Source of the DNA: Cepaea nemoralis | Taxonomy: Eukaryota > Mollusca > Gastropoda > Stylommatophora > Helicidae | Direction: 5' to 3' | Assembly (NCBI GenBank): GCA_014155875.1 | Contig: JACEFZ010016111.1 | Location: 1 to 64,000 of the forward strand | DNA: 64,000 nt | Shown here: piece after piece, positions 1-11,298 of the stretch | Layout of the letters: each line of letters opens with the position of its first letter | How positions within the stretch are numbered: the first letter of the stretch is position 1 | Made by a program: the position numbers and the translations under genes | Notes under the pieces: model-generated | The model's database searches: none | What the model was told of the DNA's origin: nothing | The model's input: the letters and a program-made list of their open reading frames with translations, nothing else

Positions 1-604
1 TTGGGCGTAATTCTTAAACAAGAGAATCAGTACAGTTATCTCGGAACAGTCATAACATCTGATGGGAGATGCCTTGAAGAAATTAGAACAAGAATTACCA
101 TTGCGAAGTTGCCTTTTGCAAAATGAAAAACATACCAATAAAAAGATATCAATTGAAACGAGAAAAAGAGTTGAAATGCTACATAGAATCTGTACTTTTG
201 TATGGATGTGAAGCGTGGACAATGAGCAGACAAGCTGAAAAACATCTGATGGCTGTGGAAATGTGGTTTCTGAGGAAAATGCAATGAATACCATGGACAG
301 ACAGAAAAACCAATGAACAAGTCCTTCATGAAACAAATTAAGATCGTAAACTTATTAGAGACATTAGACGTAGACAGTCAACATTTTTTGGGCATGTTAT
401 GAGACAAAATGAATGGGAGAACTTGGTGACAACTGGCAAGATCGAAGGGAAGAGACCAAGGGGAAGACCGTGAAGTAAATACCTGGATGTCTTGGCCACA
501 TGGCATGGTCGAGACAAAAACATTGAGCTGATCCACAACTGGTGATCAAGTGAGATAGCAAAACATGACCGCCTACGCTTATCGGCATGGCACATGATGG
601 ATGG
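1..604 (+). pseudogene. RTE-like LINE reverse transcriptase, C-terminal remnant
   Basis: The + strand translates, over several frames, into the C-terminal part of an RTE-type non-LTR reverse transcriptase. A YLGTVITSDGR motif lies near 40-65, a LLYGCEAWTMS-like thumb motif near 195-230, and a KRPRGRP-like basic stretch near 450-470. The end at 590-604 carries a short ATGG repeat, the usual tail of such elements. Frameshifts and stops run throughout, so the copy is dead. The same family recurs at 38512-45955, where alignment of the two decayed copies is obvious. The left end lies outside the window. Confidence 0.75.
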
Positions 605-692
605 ATGGTCCAGTTTAGTTGTTGAACCGCTTACCTCGGCATCAGCACAACAGATGTTTAAGAACATGCATTCTTACCTATTCGGCCATACT
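605..692 (-). repeat. SINE-A (tRNA-Leu-like head) 5' fragment
   Basis: The minus strand reads as the tRNA-like head of the SINE family called SINE-A here, seen complete at 30927-31240 and 51838-52128. The box-A-like ATGGCCGAATAGG and a decayed box B are visible. Only the head is present, directly beside the tail of the LINE remnant. Confidence 0.6.
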
Positions 693-785
693 GACCTACT
701 GAAGTATTACTATGTCGAATGATCTTGCCTTAATTTTGAGTAGTATCATCCTATCTTTATGAGCCCAGAATCTACTAATGTTTCT
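693..785. other. Short unassigned spacer
   Basis: No gene or repeat was recognised in this AT-rich stretch between a SINE head and a LINE endonuclease fragment. Confidence 0.4.
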
Positions 786-1100
786 CTAAATAACCTTTAC
801 TAAAATTCCTACTCCTCTCTCGTGATGATCTCCTCCTGAGTTAATAAATATGTAATCTTCTCTCCTTATATAACTTGTATCTGTCCATCTTGTTTCAGAT
901 ATGCCTAAAATATCTAAATTCATGTTTTTTGCTTCGGCAATAAGATTATAAAATTTCCCTGCTTGATACAGGGTGTGTACGTTCCACGTACCAATTCTTA
1001 GACTTCTCCTTCTACTTTTCAGATAGGTATTGTCAGAATGCACCCTTTCGAAAGAATTTGGGATGCATTCGTCATTATGCACTTCCTTATTGGAGTTGCA
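786..1100 (-). pseudogene. LINE apurinic endonuclease N-terminal fragment
   Basis: The minus frame gives RIGTWNVHTLYQAGK, then ILGISETRW, then a GGDHHERGVGIL stretch. These are the N-terminal motifs of the exonuclease-endonuclease-phosphatase domain of RTE-like non-LTR retrotransposons: the GTWNV active-site Asn, the catalytic Glu in SETRW, and RGVGI. About 90 codons remain. The catalytic GDFN and SDH motifs and the reverse transcriptase are absent. The fragment sits just left of the LINE insertion at 1171. Confidence 0.75.
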
Positions 1101-1621
1101 AATTGATTATTATTCATTAAATATGTGCATTGCTTATTATTGGCTAACTTACCTGGTAATATGTATATTTCTTCTTCTTCTTCGTTCATCCGGAGTTTTT
1201 TTCCGGACGTGATTGCGTTGTGCCTGTTTACAGCAGAGCTGCGTTCTTGCGCCGTTAGGCCGACACATCCGACTTCTGCGGGCATTTGTTGACCGGGTTA
1301 ACCTTCCCGGGGGTTTCTTAGGACGTTAGACTCACTGTTGTGGTGTTATCTCCCATCCCATCTTGGCCCATATAGAACAGCCAAAGGCATCCTGGTCAGC
1401 CCTCAAGGGAAGGCAGGGGCAGACCTTGGGCATTCCCCGCCATCCAAGGAGGCTTCCATAATTGCAGAGCCATCACACAGCGCTCTGGTACTGGGCTCAC
1501 CCAAGGAATCGTCACGTCCTGCACATGGCTGCTTAGCCTCACTTCCGTATATTGGGCCTTCCGTTCACCATAGGCTGTTCTTCCAGAAGCCAGAAGAATG
1601 CAGTTTGCAGATGACATCCAC

Positions 1622-1915
1622 ACAGTGAGCTTTCGATTCAGACTTTCCACGTAATGGATTTGCTATCCGAGCAATATTCCATTTTGTGCCACTAGGACAC
1701 TTTTTCCACCTTTTATGAAGCCCACACAGTGAGCTTTCGATTCGGACTTTCCACGTAATGGATTTGCTATCCGAGCAATATTCAATTTTGTGCCACAAGG
1801 ACACTTTTTCCACCTTTTATGAAGCCCACACAGTGAGCTTTCGATTCGGACTTTCCACGTAATGGATTTGCTATCCAAGCAATATTCCATTTCATGCCTC
1901 TGGGAGGCTTGTGTA
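1622..1915 (-). repeat. 104-bp tandem units in LINE 3' UTR
   Basis: Three near-identical units start at about 1622, 1727 and 1831. Each contains TTTCCACGTAATGGATTTGC on the + strand. The same array occurs at 39370-39680 in the second copy, so it belongs to the master element and did not arise locally. Confidence 0.85.
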
Positions 1916-1987
1916 ACCGACATGCCTGTGGTATGAAGTGTGGCAGTCTAAATACTTCTTCATGTACATTTAAATGTCAACCTGAAT

Positions 1988-4900
1988 TCATTTAAAGTAA
2001 GCTGCAGTCGACTTGAGCTTGTTGATATCTCCATAGAGCTTGTCCTCGAATGAAGCAGGTGTGGGCCAAAATATCTTTCTCTGTTCTGCATATATTGGGC
2101 ACTCTTGCAGCAAATGTTTAGCTGTCATTTTACCAGTTCCACAATTACATTCATCTGTATCTCCTATCTTTAGTTTGTTAAACAAGTGGTATTTCAGCCT
2201 GTTATGTCCTGTGCGGAGTCTGAAGATTGTTACTTGTTCTCTTCGGTCGAGTTTGTAATATGCATCATCCTTCTGGTGGCCTGGATGCTCTGATTCCCAT
2301 TTGGTTCTATAAGTACTTTTTATCAACCTCTTTGCCTCATTATAGGTTATGTCTATGTCAGGCTGTGGTAGTCGTCCGCCCTCTTTTGCCAGTCTGTCAG
2401 CCTCTTCATTTCCAGGTATACTGCAATGTGATGGGATCCACTGTATTACAACTTTTTTGGATTTCTGGCATAGCCCATGGAGTGCTGCTTTTAGGTCAGC
2501 TATTTCTGTGCTGTTTTTGCTCTTCAGTATTGAGACAGCTGACTTTGCATCTGTGAAGATAGCTATTTGCTTCTCTTTATTTTCCTCCATCAAGAGCATT
2601 TCTGCTGCAGTTTTCAGAGCCTCTACCTCCGCTTTGAAGTTACTTGAAAACTTTCCAGTTGCCACTGAATTTGTTTTTTTCACTCCATTTTTTAAATTTA
2701 GGAGAATTCCTCCTCCTCCATTCTCTACTGAATTTTTGGCTGATCCATCTGTATATGCATGGGTCCAATTGCTGCTTGGGTAATGTTCTTTTATGTAGTT
2801 TAGGGTTATTTCTCTTCTTTCGGTTTCATGCTGAGTGTTCTTTTTCTCAATACCAGGAATGTTCTCTATCATCTCAGGCAGTTGCTGCTGTCTCCAAGCT
2901 GGGAACTTGTCTGCACTGTAAATGGGTCTGACTGTTGACATGTTAAGTATGGGATCTGCCCTACTCTTTCGTTTTGCAGTTTCTACAAAGTTGCTACGCT
3001 TCAGTCTTCCCTTTCCAAAACCACTAAACCTTTTATACATAGGGTGGTCTGTCAATCTTCTAAATTTTTCAGCTTGTTGCTGGGCTCTGCTATCTCTTCT
3101 ATCCTGCATTGGTTGTAAACAAGTGATCTTTTCTAATTCATTAATAGGCACTGTCTTCAGGCTTCCAGTTATGATTCGCATTCCTTGATTTTGGACTCTA
3201 CTTATTTTGTTAAAGTTTGACTTAGCTGCTGTTGCCCAAGCTGCAATGCCATATTCCAGTACTGGCCTCACCCGTCCAGTATATAACTTCTTGAGAACTT
3301 TCTCATCTGCTCCCCACGTTGTACCAGCAAGCTTTTTCATGATTGCCATTCTTTGCCTTGCTCTTGTTCGATTTTTCTCAACCTGTGTTTTCCATGTCAG
3401 GCGACGATCAAATGTGACTCCTAGATAGTTTGGATTTTCTTCATGGCGCAATATTTTTCCATTAAATACCAGCTTAGGTTGCTGAGTTTTAGTTGAGAGG
3501 GAGAACACTGTGCATGTTGTTTTCTCCTCACTTATCTTCACTAGCCATGATTTTGACCAGTCCTCTAGTGCTAATAGGGCTTGCTGTATTCTGCTGTTAG
3601 CTGTACTAATATATTCTTCAGATATCCATATGGCTAGGTCATCTGTAAAGGATGATGTGTGTACTCTGGCTGGAAAATTGTCTGTGATGTCATTTATATA
3701 TCCTAGGAATAATGTTGGTGAAAGAACTCCTCCTTGGGGGACACTTTGCTCCAACAGCATCATTTTGCTGGTTTGTCCTTGTACTTTTGTCCTGGCAGTT
3801 CTGTTCTCAAGGTAGTGGCTGATCCAATTGTACATTTTCCCACAAACATGCATTTTTTGCAGTTTTACTTTCAGTCCTTCCTTCCATACTTTATCAAATG
3901 CTTTTTCTAAATCTACCCAGACCGCTAGTGTGTGCTTTTTCTCTTGGAAGGCATCCTCTATTTCCTGAGCTATATAGGTTATTTGATCTTCAGTGGATCT
4001 GTACTTTCTGAATCCTGCTTGGTGTGGTGTTAAGAGTTTGGTTTCTTCCAGATGCCATGTTAGCCTGCCATTGATAATGCATTCCATTAATTTTCCTACA
4101 CAGCTAAGTAGACTGATAGGTCGATAGCCATTTGGTTCTTCCAGGTCTTTTCCTTTCTTTGGGACTGGTATTAGTATAGCTTCCTTCCATGCCTGTGGGA
4201 CTATTCCCCTCTTCCAGCTGTAATTTAGGGCTGCTAGTAGTTTCTTCTTTGCCTTGGTGCCTAGTCCTATTAGCATTTAATTTGTGATTCCATCCTTTCC
4301 TGGTGATTTCTTCTTTTTTAGGGTATTCATTGCCTGTTCCATTTCTTCCATTGTTAGATTTGCCATCATATATTCTGCTGCTGTCTCTGTATTTCTATGA
4401 TGTATCTGTTTATCTTTGATTGATTTCTTCTGTTCGGTTGTAATATCAATGTGGTTTGCACTGGCATAGTGTTCCATTAGTGCATTTGCAGCCTTTTTTC
4501 GTGTAAGCAAGGCATTTCCTTGTTTAATTGTTATTTGTTTGTTTCTAGGTCCTTCATTGTTCATGGCTTTCACTAGTTTCCATAGTTTGTTTCCATCCCT
4601 GTCAAAATTCAGGTTTTCTGTTTTTTTCCTCCAACAATCTCTTGTTGTTTGATTTACTGTTCTTTTATATTTGCTGAGATGGCTTTGAGAGAGATGTTCG
4701 CTTCAGTGTTTGTTCTCTCTCTGCGGTCTTCCTAGCATCTTCAACTTTGTCCTCCAAAATTTGTAGTTCTTCAGTCCAGTATGGTTTGTAATTTTTCCTC
4801 ACTCCTCTTGGAATAGACTCAGTGGCCGCCTGTATTATTGCTCTGTTTAGACTTTCCACCATTTGCTTCATGTTGCCATATCGTGTATTTATGTTTTCAC

Positions 4901-5775
4901 ATATTTGTCTGTTAGTATGGCAAATCTGTCCAATCTGCTCGTTTGTAATTCCAGCGGGCAAAGGCTTTTGCTCCTGTGGAACATACTCCATATTCATTAC
5001 AAGCTTGATTGGTCTGTGGTCACTACCTGCTAATTGGTCAAGCACGCGGCGATCGATTTTGTGGAGGATGTCTCCTGTGCAGAAAGCTAAGTCTGGAGTG
5101 GAAGTGTAATCCATCTTCTGGAGTAGAAGCTCGGTGTGGTCATCCACTTTGTTGAGTAGATGGAGATTTGAGTCTATTTCCCAGTCCTCCACTTCATCTC
5201 CTCTTTTGTCAGTATCTGGGTATCCCCATCTTTCTGAACGGCTATTAAAGTCTCCGACAACAATGCAATTTGTGTCAGTTATTTTCATGTTTGAGAGTGT
5301 AAGATCCTTATCTGCCGGGCTATACAGATTGTAAATTCTTATTTTCACGTCCTTTATCATTATATCAACACCTATAATTTCCGTTTGTGTTGTCAGAGAT
5401 CACAGATACTTCGCTGCAAGGTATTGTATTTCGTGTAAGTATTACAACTCCTCCTTTGTGTCCTTCGCGGTCGAAACGTGTGGCCTGATATCCCTCAACT
5501 GAAAATGTGTGATTGGCGTTGAGGTGTGTCTCTTGAATGCATGCCACATCTATTCTATCTTTATGAAGACGCTGTGTTAGGGAGGCTTTCTTGTTATAAA
5601 CTCCTTCGGCATTCCACTGTAGTATGTTGAGTGTCCGGGGTGTTTGGTCAATAGCTCTTAACCTACTCCTCTGTGCCTTGACTCCACAGCACAGGGGAAG
5701 GTGACCACCAGTAGTCATGGGTGGACCCCCTCGAGGCAGGGGGCCCGGCACTATCACCGCCTGATGGGACTTCAC
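1988..5775 (-). pseudogene. LINE polyprotein (EN-RT-RNase H), disrupted
   Basis: This is the single polyprotein of LINE copy 1. In order: endonuclease motifs (LQWNAEGV, CIQETHLN, VVGDFNSRSERWG, GSDHRP) in 5775-4930; reverse transcriptase with YRPISLLSCVGK and a PQGGVLSPTLF motif in about 4130-3700; and RNase H with THAYTDGS and WIPSHCSIPGNEEADRLAK in about 2760-2380, followed by a C-terminal CNCG...H...C zinc-like cluster. The frame is broken near 5365, 4665 and 4573 and by a stop at 4277. The catalytic YxDD box reads FTDD. The downstream 762 codons (4276-1988) are still open. It is non-functional as a whole. Confidence 0.85.
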
Positions 5776-5810
5776 GGGATTAGCACCATAACGATTAAAT
5801 ATGTATATTT

Positions 5811-6105
5811 TATTATGCGGACTGGTAAAAGGAAAGTCACAGTGATATTCCTGTTAATATGACGTGCTGTAACCTAATTAACGATTAAAAATAGCTGCCC
5901 ATTTATATTAATTGAATGTCTTGTGAAATGTTCTTTATAAGTCAAAGAAAAACACATGAAAATGTACTCATATTGCCTTGATGTACTCACTGTGTACTCT
6001 GCATTGCGACAGCTTTCTTTTGTTGATTACATATCCTGCAATAATGTAAGTGAATAAGTTTGTAACTGCTGCATAAATTAAGCAATCACTATCACTATAA
6101 TTAAT
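5811..6105. other. No feature seen
   Basis: AT-rich sequence between two LINE insertions. No gene, RNA or repeat was recognised. Confidence 0.4.
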
Positions 6106-6114
6106 TTCTACTTC

Positions 6115-6621
6115 AAATGGAATATTGCTTGGATAGCAAATCCATTACGTGGAAAGTCCAAATCGAAAGCTCACTGTGTGGATGTTATCTGCAGACTGCA
6201 TTCTTCTGGTCTGTGGTGAACGAGGGGCCCAATATACGGAAGTGAGGCTAAGCAGCCATGTGCAGGACGTGGCGATTCCTTGAGTGAGCCCAGTACCAGA
6301 GCGCTATGTGTCGGCTCTGCAATTGTGGAAGCTTCCTTAGGATGGCGGGGAATGCCCATGGTCTGCCCCTGCCTTCCCTTGAGGGCTGACCGTTACGTCT
6401 TCGGCTGTTCTAAATGGGCCAGCTGGGATGGGGGATAACACTACAATAGTGAGAGTCAAACGTCTTACGAATCCCCCGGGAAGGTTAACCCGGTCAACAA
6501 ATGCCCGCAGAAGTCGGATGTGTCAGCCTAATGGCGCAAGAATGCAGCTCTGCTGTGAACAGGCACAACGCAATCACGTTCGAAAAAACTCTGGATGAAT
6601 GCAGAAGAAGAAGAAGAAGAG
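6115..6621 (+). mobile_element. 5'-truncated LINE 3' end (same family)
   Basis: About 0.5 kb of the LINE 3' UTR in + orientation, ending in (GAA)n at 6602-6620. The 9-bp direct repeat TTCTACTTC flanks it at 6106-6114 and 6622-6630. Only one of the 104-bp units is present. Confidence 0.85.
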
Positions 6622-6630
6622 TTCTACTTC

Positions 6631-6790
6631 TGCTCTATAATTACACTATTCTGTAACTAAAGGTTAGTAATTAATAATTAAATACTAACTTTTAAAAAAA
6701 ATCCATAACTTGTTTCACAGTATTTTATTTAAATTTAAATAAGCATGTACTGCTGTACTGCTAAGAAAAAAAAGTACTACTTACAGGTTT
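6631..6790. other. No feature seen
   Basis: Short AT-rich spacer with no recognisable feature. Confidence 0.35.
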
Positions 6791-6888
6791 ATAGACAGGT
6801 CTTCTTCTGTGTTCATCCGGAGTGTTTTTTTCAGATGTAATTGCGGTGTGTCTGTTAGGCACCCTTGGGCCGAAACCCTTAGGCCAAA

Positions 6889-8120
6889 TGACACAAAGTG
6901 GTTATGCGTGACATAGAGATGTGGCTATAATTGTCTAGCGATGTCTGTGTGAATGTGATGTTGGATGACTGATCAACAACGATAAATCAACATCGACGCA
7001 CATAATCTTTTAATTGTAACACAATATGATGATATATGACATTTTCCAGGAACAGTGCACAATGAAATATATCTAGGTTATAACTTCCCATGTCCAGCAC
7101 ACTCAGATTATAACATAACACAGTAACTCCAGCAATCCCACTATGGTCGTCTCTTGGCCTCACACGATATACTATTACGGACTCTTCTCCTTCCGTGGAT
7201 CTAATAATCTCCTCTGAGTCTCCTCTCCCTTGACTCAGCTCCAACCTCACTCGTGTGATACTCCATGTTTCAAGATCCACCCCACTGAAGTTCCTCTGAC
7301 TTCGCCCTCCGGCCGACTGTCTGTTACGTCCGCTGACTTAAACTCAACCCTGCGTAGATCTAATAATCTCCTCTGAGTCTCCTCTCCCTTGACTCAGCTC
7401 CAACCTCACTCGTGTGATACTCCATGTTTCTAGATCCACCCCACTGAAGTTCCTCTGACTTTGCCCTCCGGCCGACTGTCTGTTACGTCCGCTGACTTAA
7501 ACTCAACCCTGCGTAGGCCAGACCTCAACAATACTCTCGGGCTGAAGCTTCCTCTACTTCGCCCCGATCCTAACTGCCCCTAATTTTTCCAGCCTGCCCT
7601 CTTATTTGCTTTTCCCGGGGACCTATCACACAGCATCATTTAACCTCTGTCACCCTACTTTACATTCCTTCAGTCTACCCATTCTAAGTTTCCCTAGTCT
7701 ATTAGTTTTCCAATCACGTTTTACCTCCCCTGGGGCGATTTAAATCTAGACATCTCCGTGAGGTCCTCACCATTAGTTTAGGGCTTTTCCCATTAGCCTG
7801 ACGATATATAATGACATGTTCGTCCCTACACCATTTACCTAGTCGGGGGAATATCCCAGTTTGTTGCAGATTGTGTTACAAGCTCACATTAGTTTAGGGA
7901 ATTTCTAATTGATTTCTCTGACCTCGCATCCACTCTCATCTCCTTTCAACATCTATGACCCTTTGTTGTAGATCTGAAGAAACCTTCTGAAGTAGTACAA
8001 TAATCCAATTACATTGCTAGTATAAGCAAATTCCTAACTTGTGCGTTAACCTAGCTAGTATTATAAAATTCTTCCTTCGGCCATTCACCCCCAAATTTGC
8101 CTAAACACAGGCATGTTACA
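6889..8120 (-). repeat. Gypsy 3' LTR
   Basis: A 1.23-kb LTR starting TGTAACATGC at 8120 and ending GTGTCA at 6889 on the minus strand. It aligns by eye along its whole length with the LTR parts at 15752-15884 and 17622-18557. It carries a private 159-bp tandem duplication. Confidence 0.88.
7198..7515. repeat. 159-bp tandem duplication inside the LTR
   Basis: Two adjacent, almost identical units begin GATCTAATAATCTCC at 7198 and 7357. The other LTR (around 17810-17960) has a single unit, so the duplication happened after integration. Confidence 0.9.
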
Positions 8121-8137
8121 TTACCCCCTCCTCAAAA
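8121..8137 (-). other. Polypurine tract
   Basis: The minus strand reads TTTTGAGGAGGGGGTAA directly before the 3' LTR start. This is the expected position and composition of the plus-strand primer site of an LTR retrotransposon. Confidence 0.8.
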
Positions 8138-8923
8138 GAAAACATAGTTTTCAAATGATGGGAGAGTAATGCTTCTCAAATATATGACCCAGTAACATTG
8201 CATGGATAGCCGTCACTATGTTTCCCTCATACTCCATCTCTAACCCCTTTCCATTACCCCATTAAGTACTCCAGCAGGTAATCACAAGTAACCTCACATA
8301 TTCACCTGCATGTGGAACAAAAAATTCATCATGTTTCTACTCATCACCTCATGGAAAAAACATTAGATACACTTTCACATTACCTAATATAGCAGGTGAT
8401 CATTAGTCACCAAACACAAATCCCATACACAAACACAAACACATTTCCACCGTGTGTACTCATGCTTCAGCTAATACCTCACACAATAAGCAGCATATCC
8501 TCACAAACATAACATTTGTGTACCTGCAGGTCCCTTAGTATCATAACGAACACACGAATTCTGCAACCTTGTGAATCTAATAAGCGTCATGAATAAATGT
8601 CGAGGTGCTACATCGCCTCTGTCCTCCACCGCACAATATATTCTAATAGTAACCGTCTATAATAACACACACCAGATAATAGACAGGACCAAATGTTAAT
8701 TGTTTATGTGGAGCCATGCCCTTGGTAATTTCTTGACAGCACGTCTAATCTAGTATTGTTCTCGCCACGTGTTAGTGCTACCCCACATGAATCCTCTCTC
8801 TGTGAGATACTCCATCGATGAATACGTGAGCTCTTCATTGCTGCTGTCTACATGAAGTTGAGTCGTTGTGATCGGTTTGTTTAATGACGTGACTGTTCAT
8901 TGGAAAACAAATGTACCATTTCT
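8138..8923 (-). other. Gypsy internal region, no coding signal
   Basis: Between the RNase H remnant and the polypurine tract no reading frame or motif was recognised. In a normal Gypsy element the 3' end of pol would lie here. Confidence 0.4.
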
Positions 8924-9345
8924 TTACCGACCACACAATAGCTCTGATCTCCCGTCGCCACACTGAAGATTGTCTCTGGTAGGCGAAAGTTCACTGCTGA
9001 CCTGTCCTACTGGATACCCGACCGGATCCTTATCTTGTCGCTCACATCCCCCATTTTCTGCCACTGATGCGCCTCCCCCTCGTGTACACTGCAAATCAAG
9101 AGGAGGGAGAATTACAATGGGATGACTGGAAAATACCCACTTAATACCTCTGAGTGTATCATCGCACTGCTGTGTCCATACAACTTTGTTAGGTCTACCC
9201 TCCTGTGTCCATCCAGACAACACTGATGTGATAGCTGACACAAATTTCTTTCTGACTGTATTATAGCCTTCCGTGATGGCATCTTGTTCATATATCTAAT
9301 AATCTGAAGTGTACATTGTCGCCCCTTGTCCGGCAACATTTCATT
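8924..9345 (-). pseudogene. Gypsy pol fragments: integrase core joined to RT/RNase H
   Basis: Reading from 9345 leftwards, the frame begins NEMLPDKGRQCTLQIIRYMNK. This continues the integrase core that ends at 11299 on the other side of the LINE (the G-P-x-E-x-L-x-D-x-G-x-Q-x-T pattern). After about 40 codons it changes to RPNKVVWTQQCDDTLRGIKW and HPIVILP, the connection between reverse transcriptase and RNase H. It then runs over frameshifts into PVGYPVGQVSSELSP and a REIRAIVWSVKKW-like end, the start of RNase H. RT/RNase H normally precedes integrase, so this is a rearranged or recombinant copy. Confidence 0.75.
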
Positions 9346-11286
9346 CATTCATTCAGTAGCATGTCCTTTGCAGAACCTCGCTCCCATAACAACCTTCCGG
9401 AAAGCTTCTCGATCACAAGCAAGATGTCCCGCGTCTGATACACCCATCTGGAGATCATCCGCCACATCCTGCACCCATCTTCTCTTTGGCCTTCCTCTTC
9501 CTCTCTTCCCAGGCATATACCCTTCCATTATTGTTCTCTCCAAACTTTCGTGACGTTTCAAGTGACCAAAATACTTCAATTTTCTTTGTTTTATCGTCTT
9601 TAATAGCCATCCCTCCTCAATATTCAACTCTTGAAGTATGGATGCATTTGTTCTTTTCTTTACCCAAGATATTCTTAGAACTCGTCTATAACATTTATAT
9701 TCAAAGGCATGTATGCGCTGTTCAGCTTGTTTAGTAAGTGTCCATGTCTCACAGGCGTATGTTGCAATGGGAAAGATGCATGCTCTTAAAAATCTAATTT
9801 TTGTAGTTCTGTCTGTCCCACTCCATAATTTATTCATCTGTTTTAGTCTTTGAAGAGCAATGGATAGTCGCCATTTAATTTCTTTCATTGTGTCACCGTT
9901 ATTGGTAATCAATGACCCAAGATATTCAAAATTTTCCACCACCTCCAATTTTCCCCCTTTAATGTATATTTCTTTCTCCATAGTAGTTTTATCTGTATGC
10001 ATTATCTTTGTTTTTGCTATGTTAAGATATAAGTTGTGATTTTCACTATTCAATTGGGTTGAGGCTATTAGGTATTCTATGCCATTCTGTGTTGTGGATA
10101 GTAATACTGTATCATCAGCATATTGAATCTCTGGTATGTCATGACCACCGATATTTAGGGCATCATATAGCTCCCTGTTTATATCATCTCTTACATTTCT
10201 CATTATATTTTCGGCGTACAGGTTAAACAGATAGGGTGACAGCACGCAGCCCTGACGGACTCCTTGCTTGATGTCAAACCAATCTGATGCCTCGCCATCT
10301 ATTCTAACTGCTGCTTGTTGGTCTAGATATAGCATTTTTATGAGATGTACTACATGTGATGGGAAGCCCATATTCCTCATGATTTCCCAAAGTTTATGAT
10401 GCTGTACACAGTCAAATGCCTTTGAATAATCCACAAAACATGAGAATAGGTTTACATTAAATTCTCTGCACTTCTCTATTATTAAACGCATGTTGAATAT
10501 GTGATCTCTTGTTCCTCTTCCTTGTCTAAATCCAGCTTGAACCATGTTAATCTCTTCTTCCATTTTCTTACTAAGTCTTCGCATTATGACTTTCAGTAGA
10601 ATTTTACTTGCATGACTGATCAGGGCAACAGTTCTATAGTTGGTGCATAATTTCAGGTTGCCCTTTTTTGGTATTGGAATGAAGATAGTTCTCTTCCAAT
10701 CTTTTGGCCATATACCATATTTCCAAATCTTTGTACATAATGCATGATATATGTGTATGCTTTCTTCTCCTCCCGCTTTAATTAGTTCAGCTGGTATCTC
10801 ATCACATCCAGGTGATTTACCATTCTTCAGGTTCTTTATAGCCCACGCAATTTAATCTAATGAGGGTTCAGGTTCTGTCTCTACTGTCATTGGCTCATGT
10901 ATCTCATTCATATCCTCACTGTCACTCATATCATACATTCCACTGCAGTACTCCTGCCATCTTTCTAGAATTTGTCTAGATTCTGTTAAGGTATTTCCCA
11001 TCTTGTCACAGATAACATTCAGTTGAGGTTGAACATTTCTTGTCAATAACTTCATTTCTTTGAACATTTCATAATCTCTTCCAGCCTTATGATATTGCTC
11101 TATTCTGGTACAGCAATCTTGTATATATTGAGTTTTGTCCTTTCTTGTGTTCTTTCTTATTTCTCGAGTTAAAGATTTATACTTCATCATGCGGTTAATT
11201 GATTCTTCTCCTTTCTGTTTCAGCTCTCTTCATTGTTTTATTAATTCTAACGTGTCTAATGTAATCCATGGCTTAAGTTGCTTTTT
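9346..11286 (-). mobile_element. 5'-truncated RTE-like LINE inside Gypsy integrase
   Basis: The insertion is flanked by a perfect 12-bp TSD, CAACATTTCATT, at 9334-9345 and 11287-11298. It ends in a short (ATGA)n tail on the minus strand. Removing it restores the Gypsy integrase frame SLGSPNEMLPDKG across the junction. Confidence 0.92.
9349..11286 (-). pseudogene. RTE-like LINE reverse transcriptase
   Basis: On the minus strand this reads from KQLKPWITLDTLEL (a linker after the lost endonuclease) through a complete reverse transcriptase. Visible motifs are KSPGCDEIPAELIK, NYRTVALISHASK, QAGFRQGRGTRDHI, FVDYSKAFDCVQH, GVRQGCVLSPYLFNLY, the catalytic QYADDTVLLS, and NFEYLGSLITNNGD. The thumb region has ACETWTLTK. 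It ends GHATE-stop at 9349. Stops near 11228 and 10852 break the frame, but 411 codons (10584-9349) are uninterrupted, including the YADD centre. The endonuclease is missing, so the copy cannot move by itself. The RTE/BovB-like assignment is from motif spelling. Confidence 0.85.
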
Positions 11287-11298
11287 CAACATTTCATT

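Larger units (their letters stand above)
1171..5797 (-). mobile_element. I/ingi-like LINE, copy 1, 5'-truncated
   Basis: This minus-strand non-LTR retrotransposon is flanked by a 13-bp direct repeat, AATATGTATATTT, at 1158-1170 and 5798-5810. That fixes both ends. The 3' end carries a (GAA)n tail (1171-1183), and the 3' UTR (about 1184-1987) holds three roughly 104-bp tandem units. The single ORF encodes endonuclease, reverse transcriptase and RNase H. The 5' UTR seen in the full-length copy at 38926-43844 is missing, so this copy stopped just upstream of its ORF start. The I/ingi assignment rests on domain order and on the lack of a separate ORF1; clade placement needs a tree. Confidence 0.9.

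Noticed and set aside
2040..3815. Several + frames of 70-144 codons over the LINEs (also 39790-41564 and 22514-24548)
   Set aside because: Antisense shadows of the minus-strand reverse transcriptase and RNase H.
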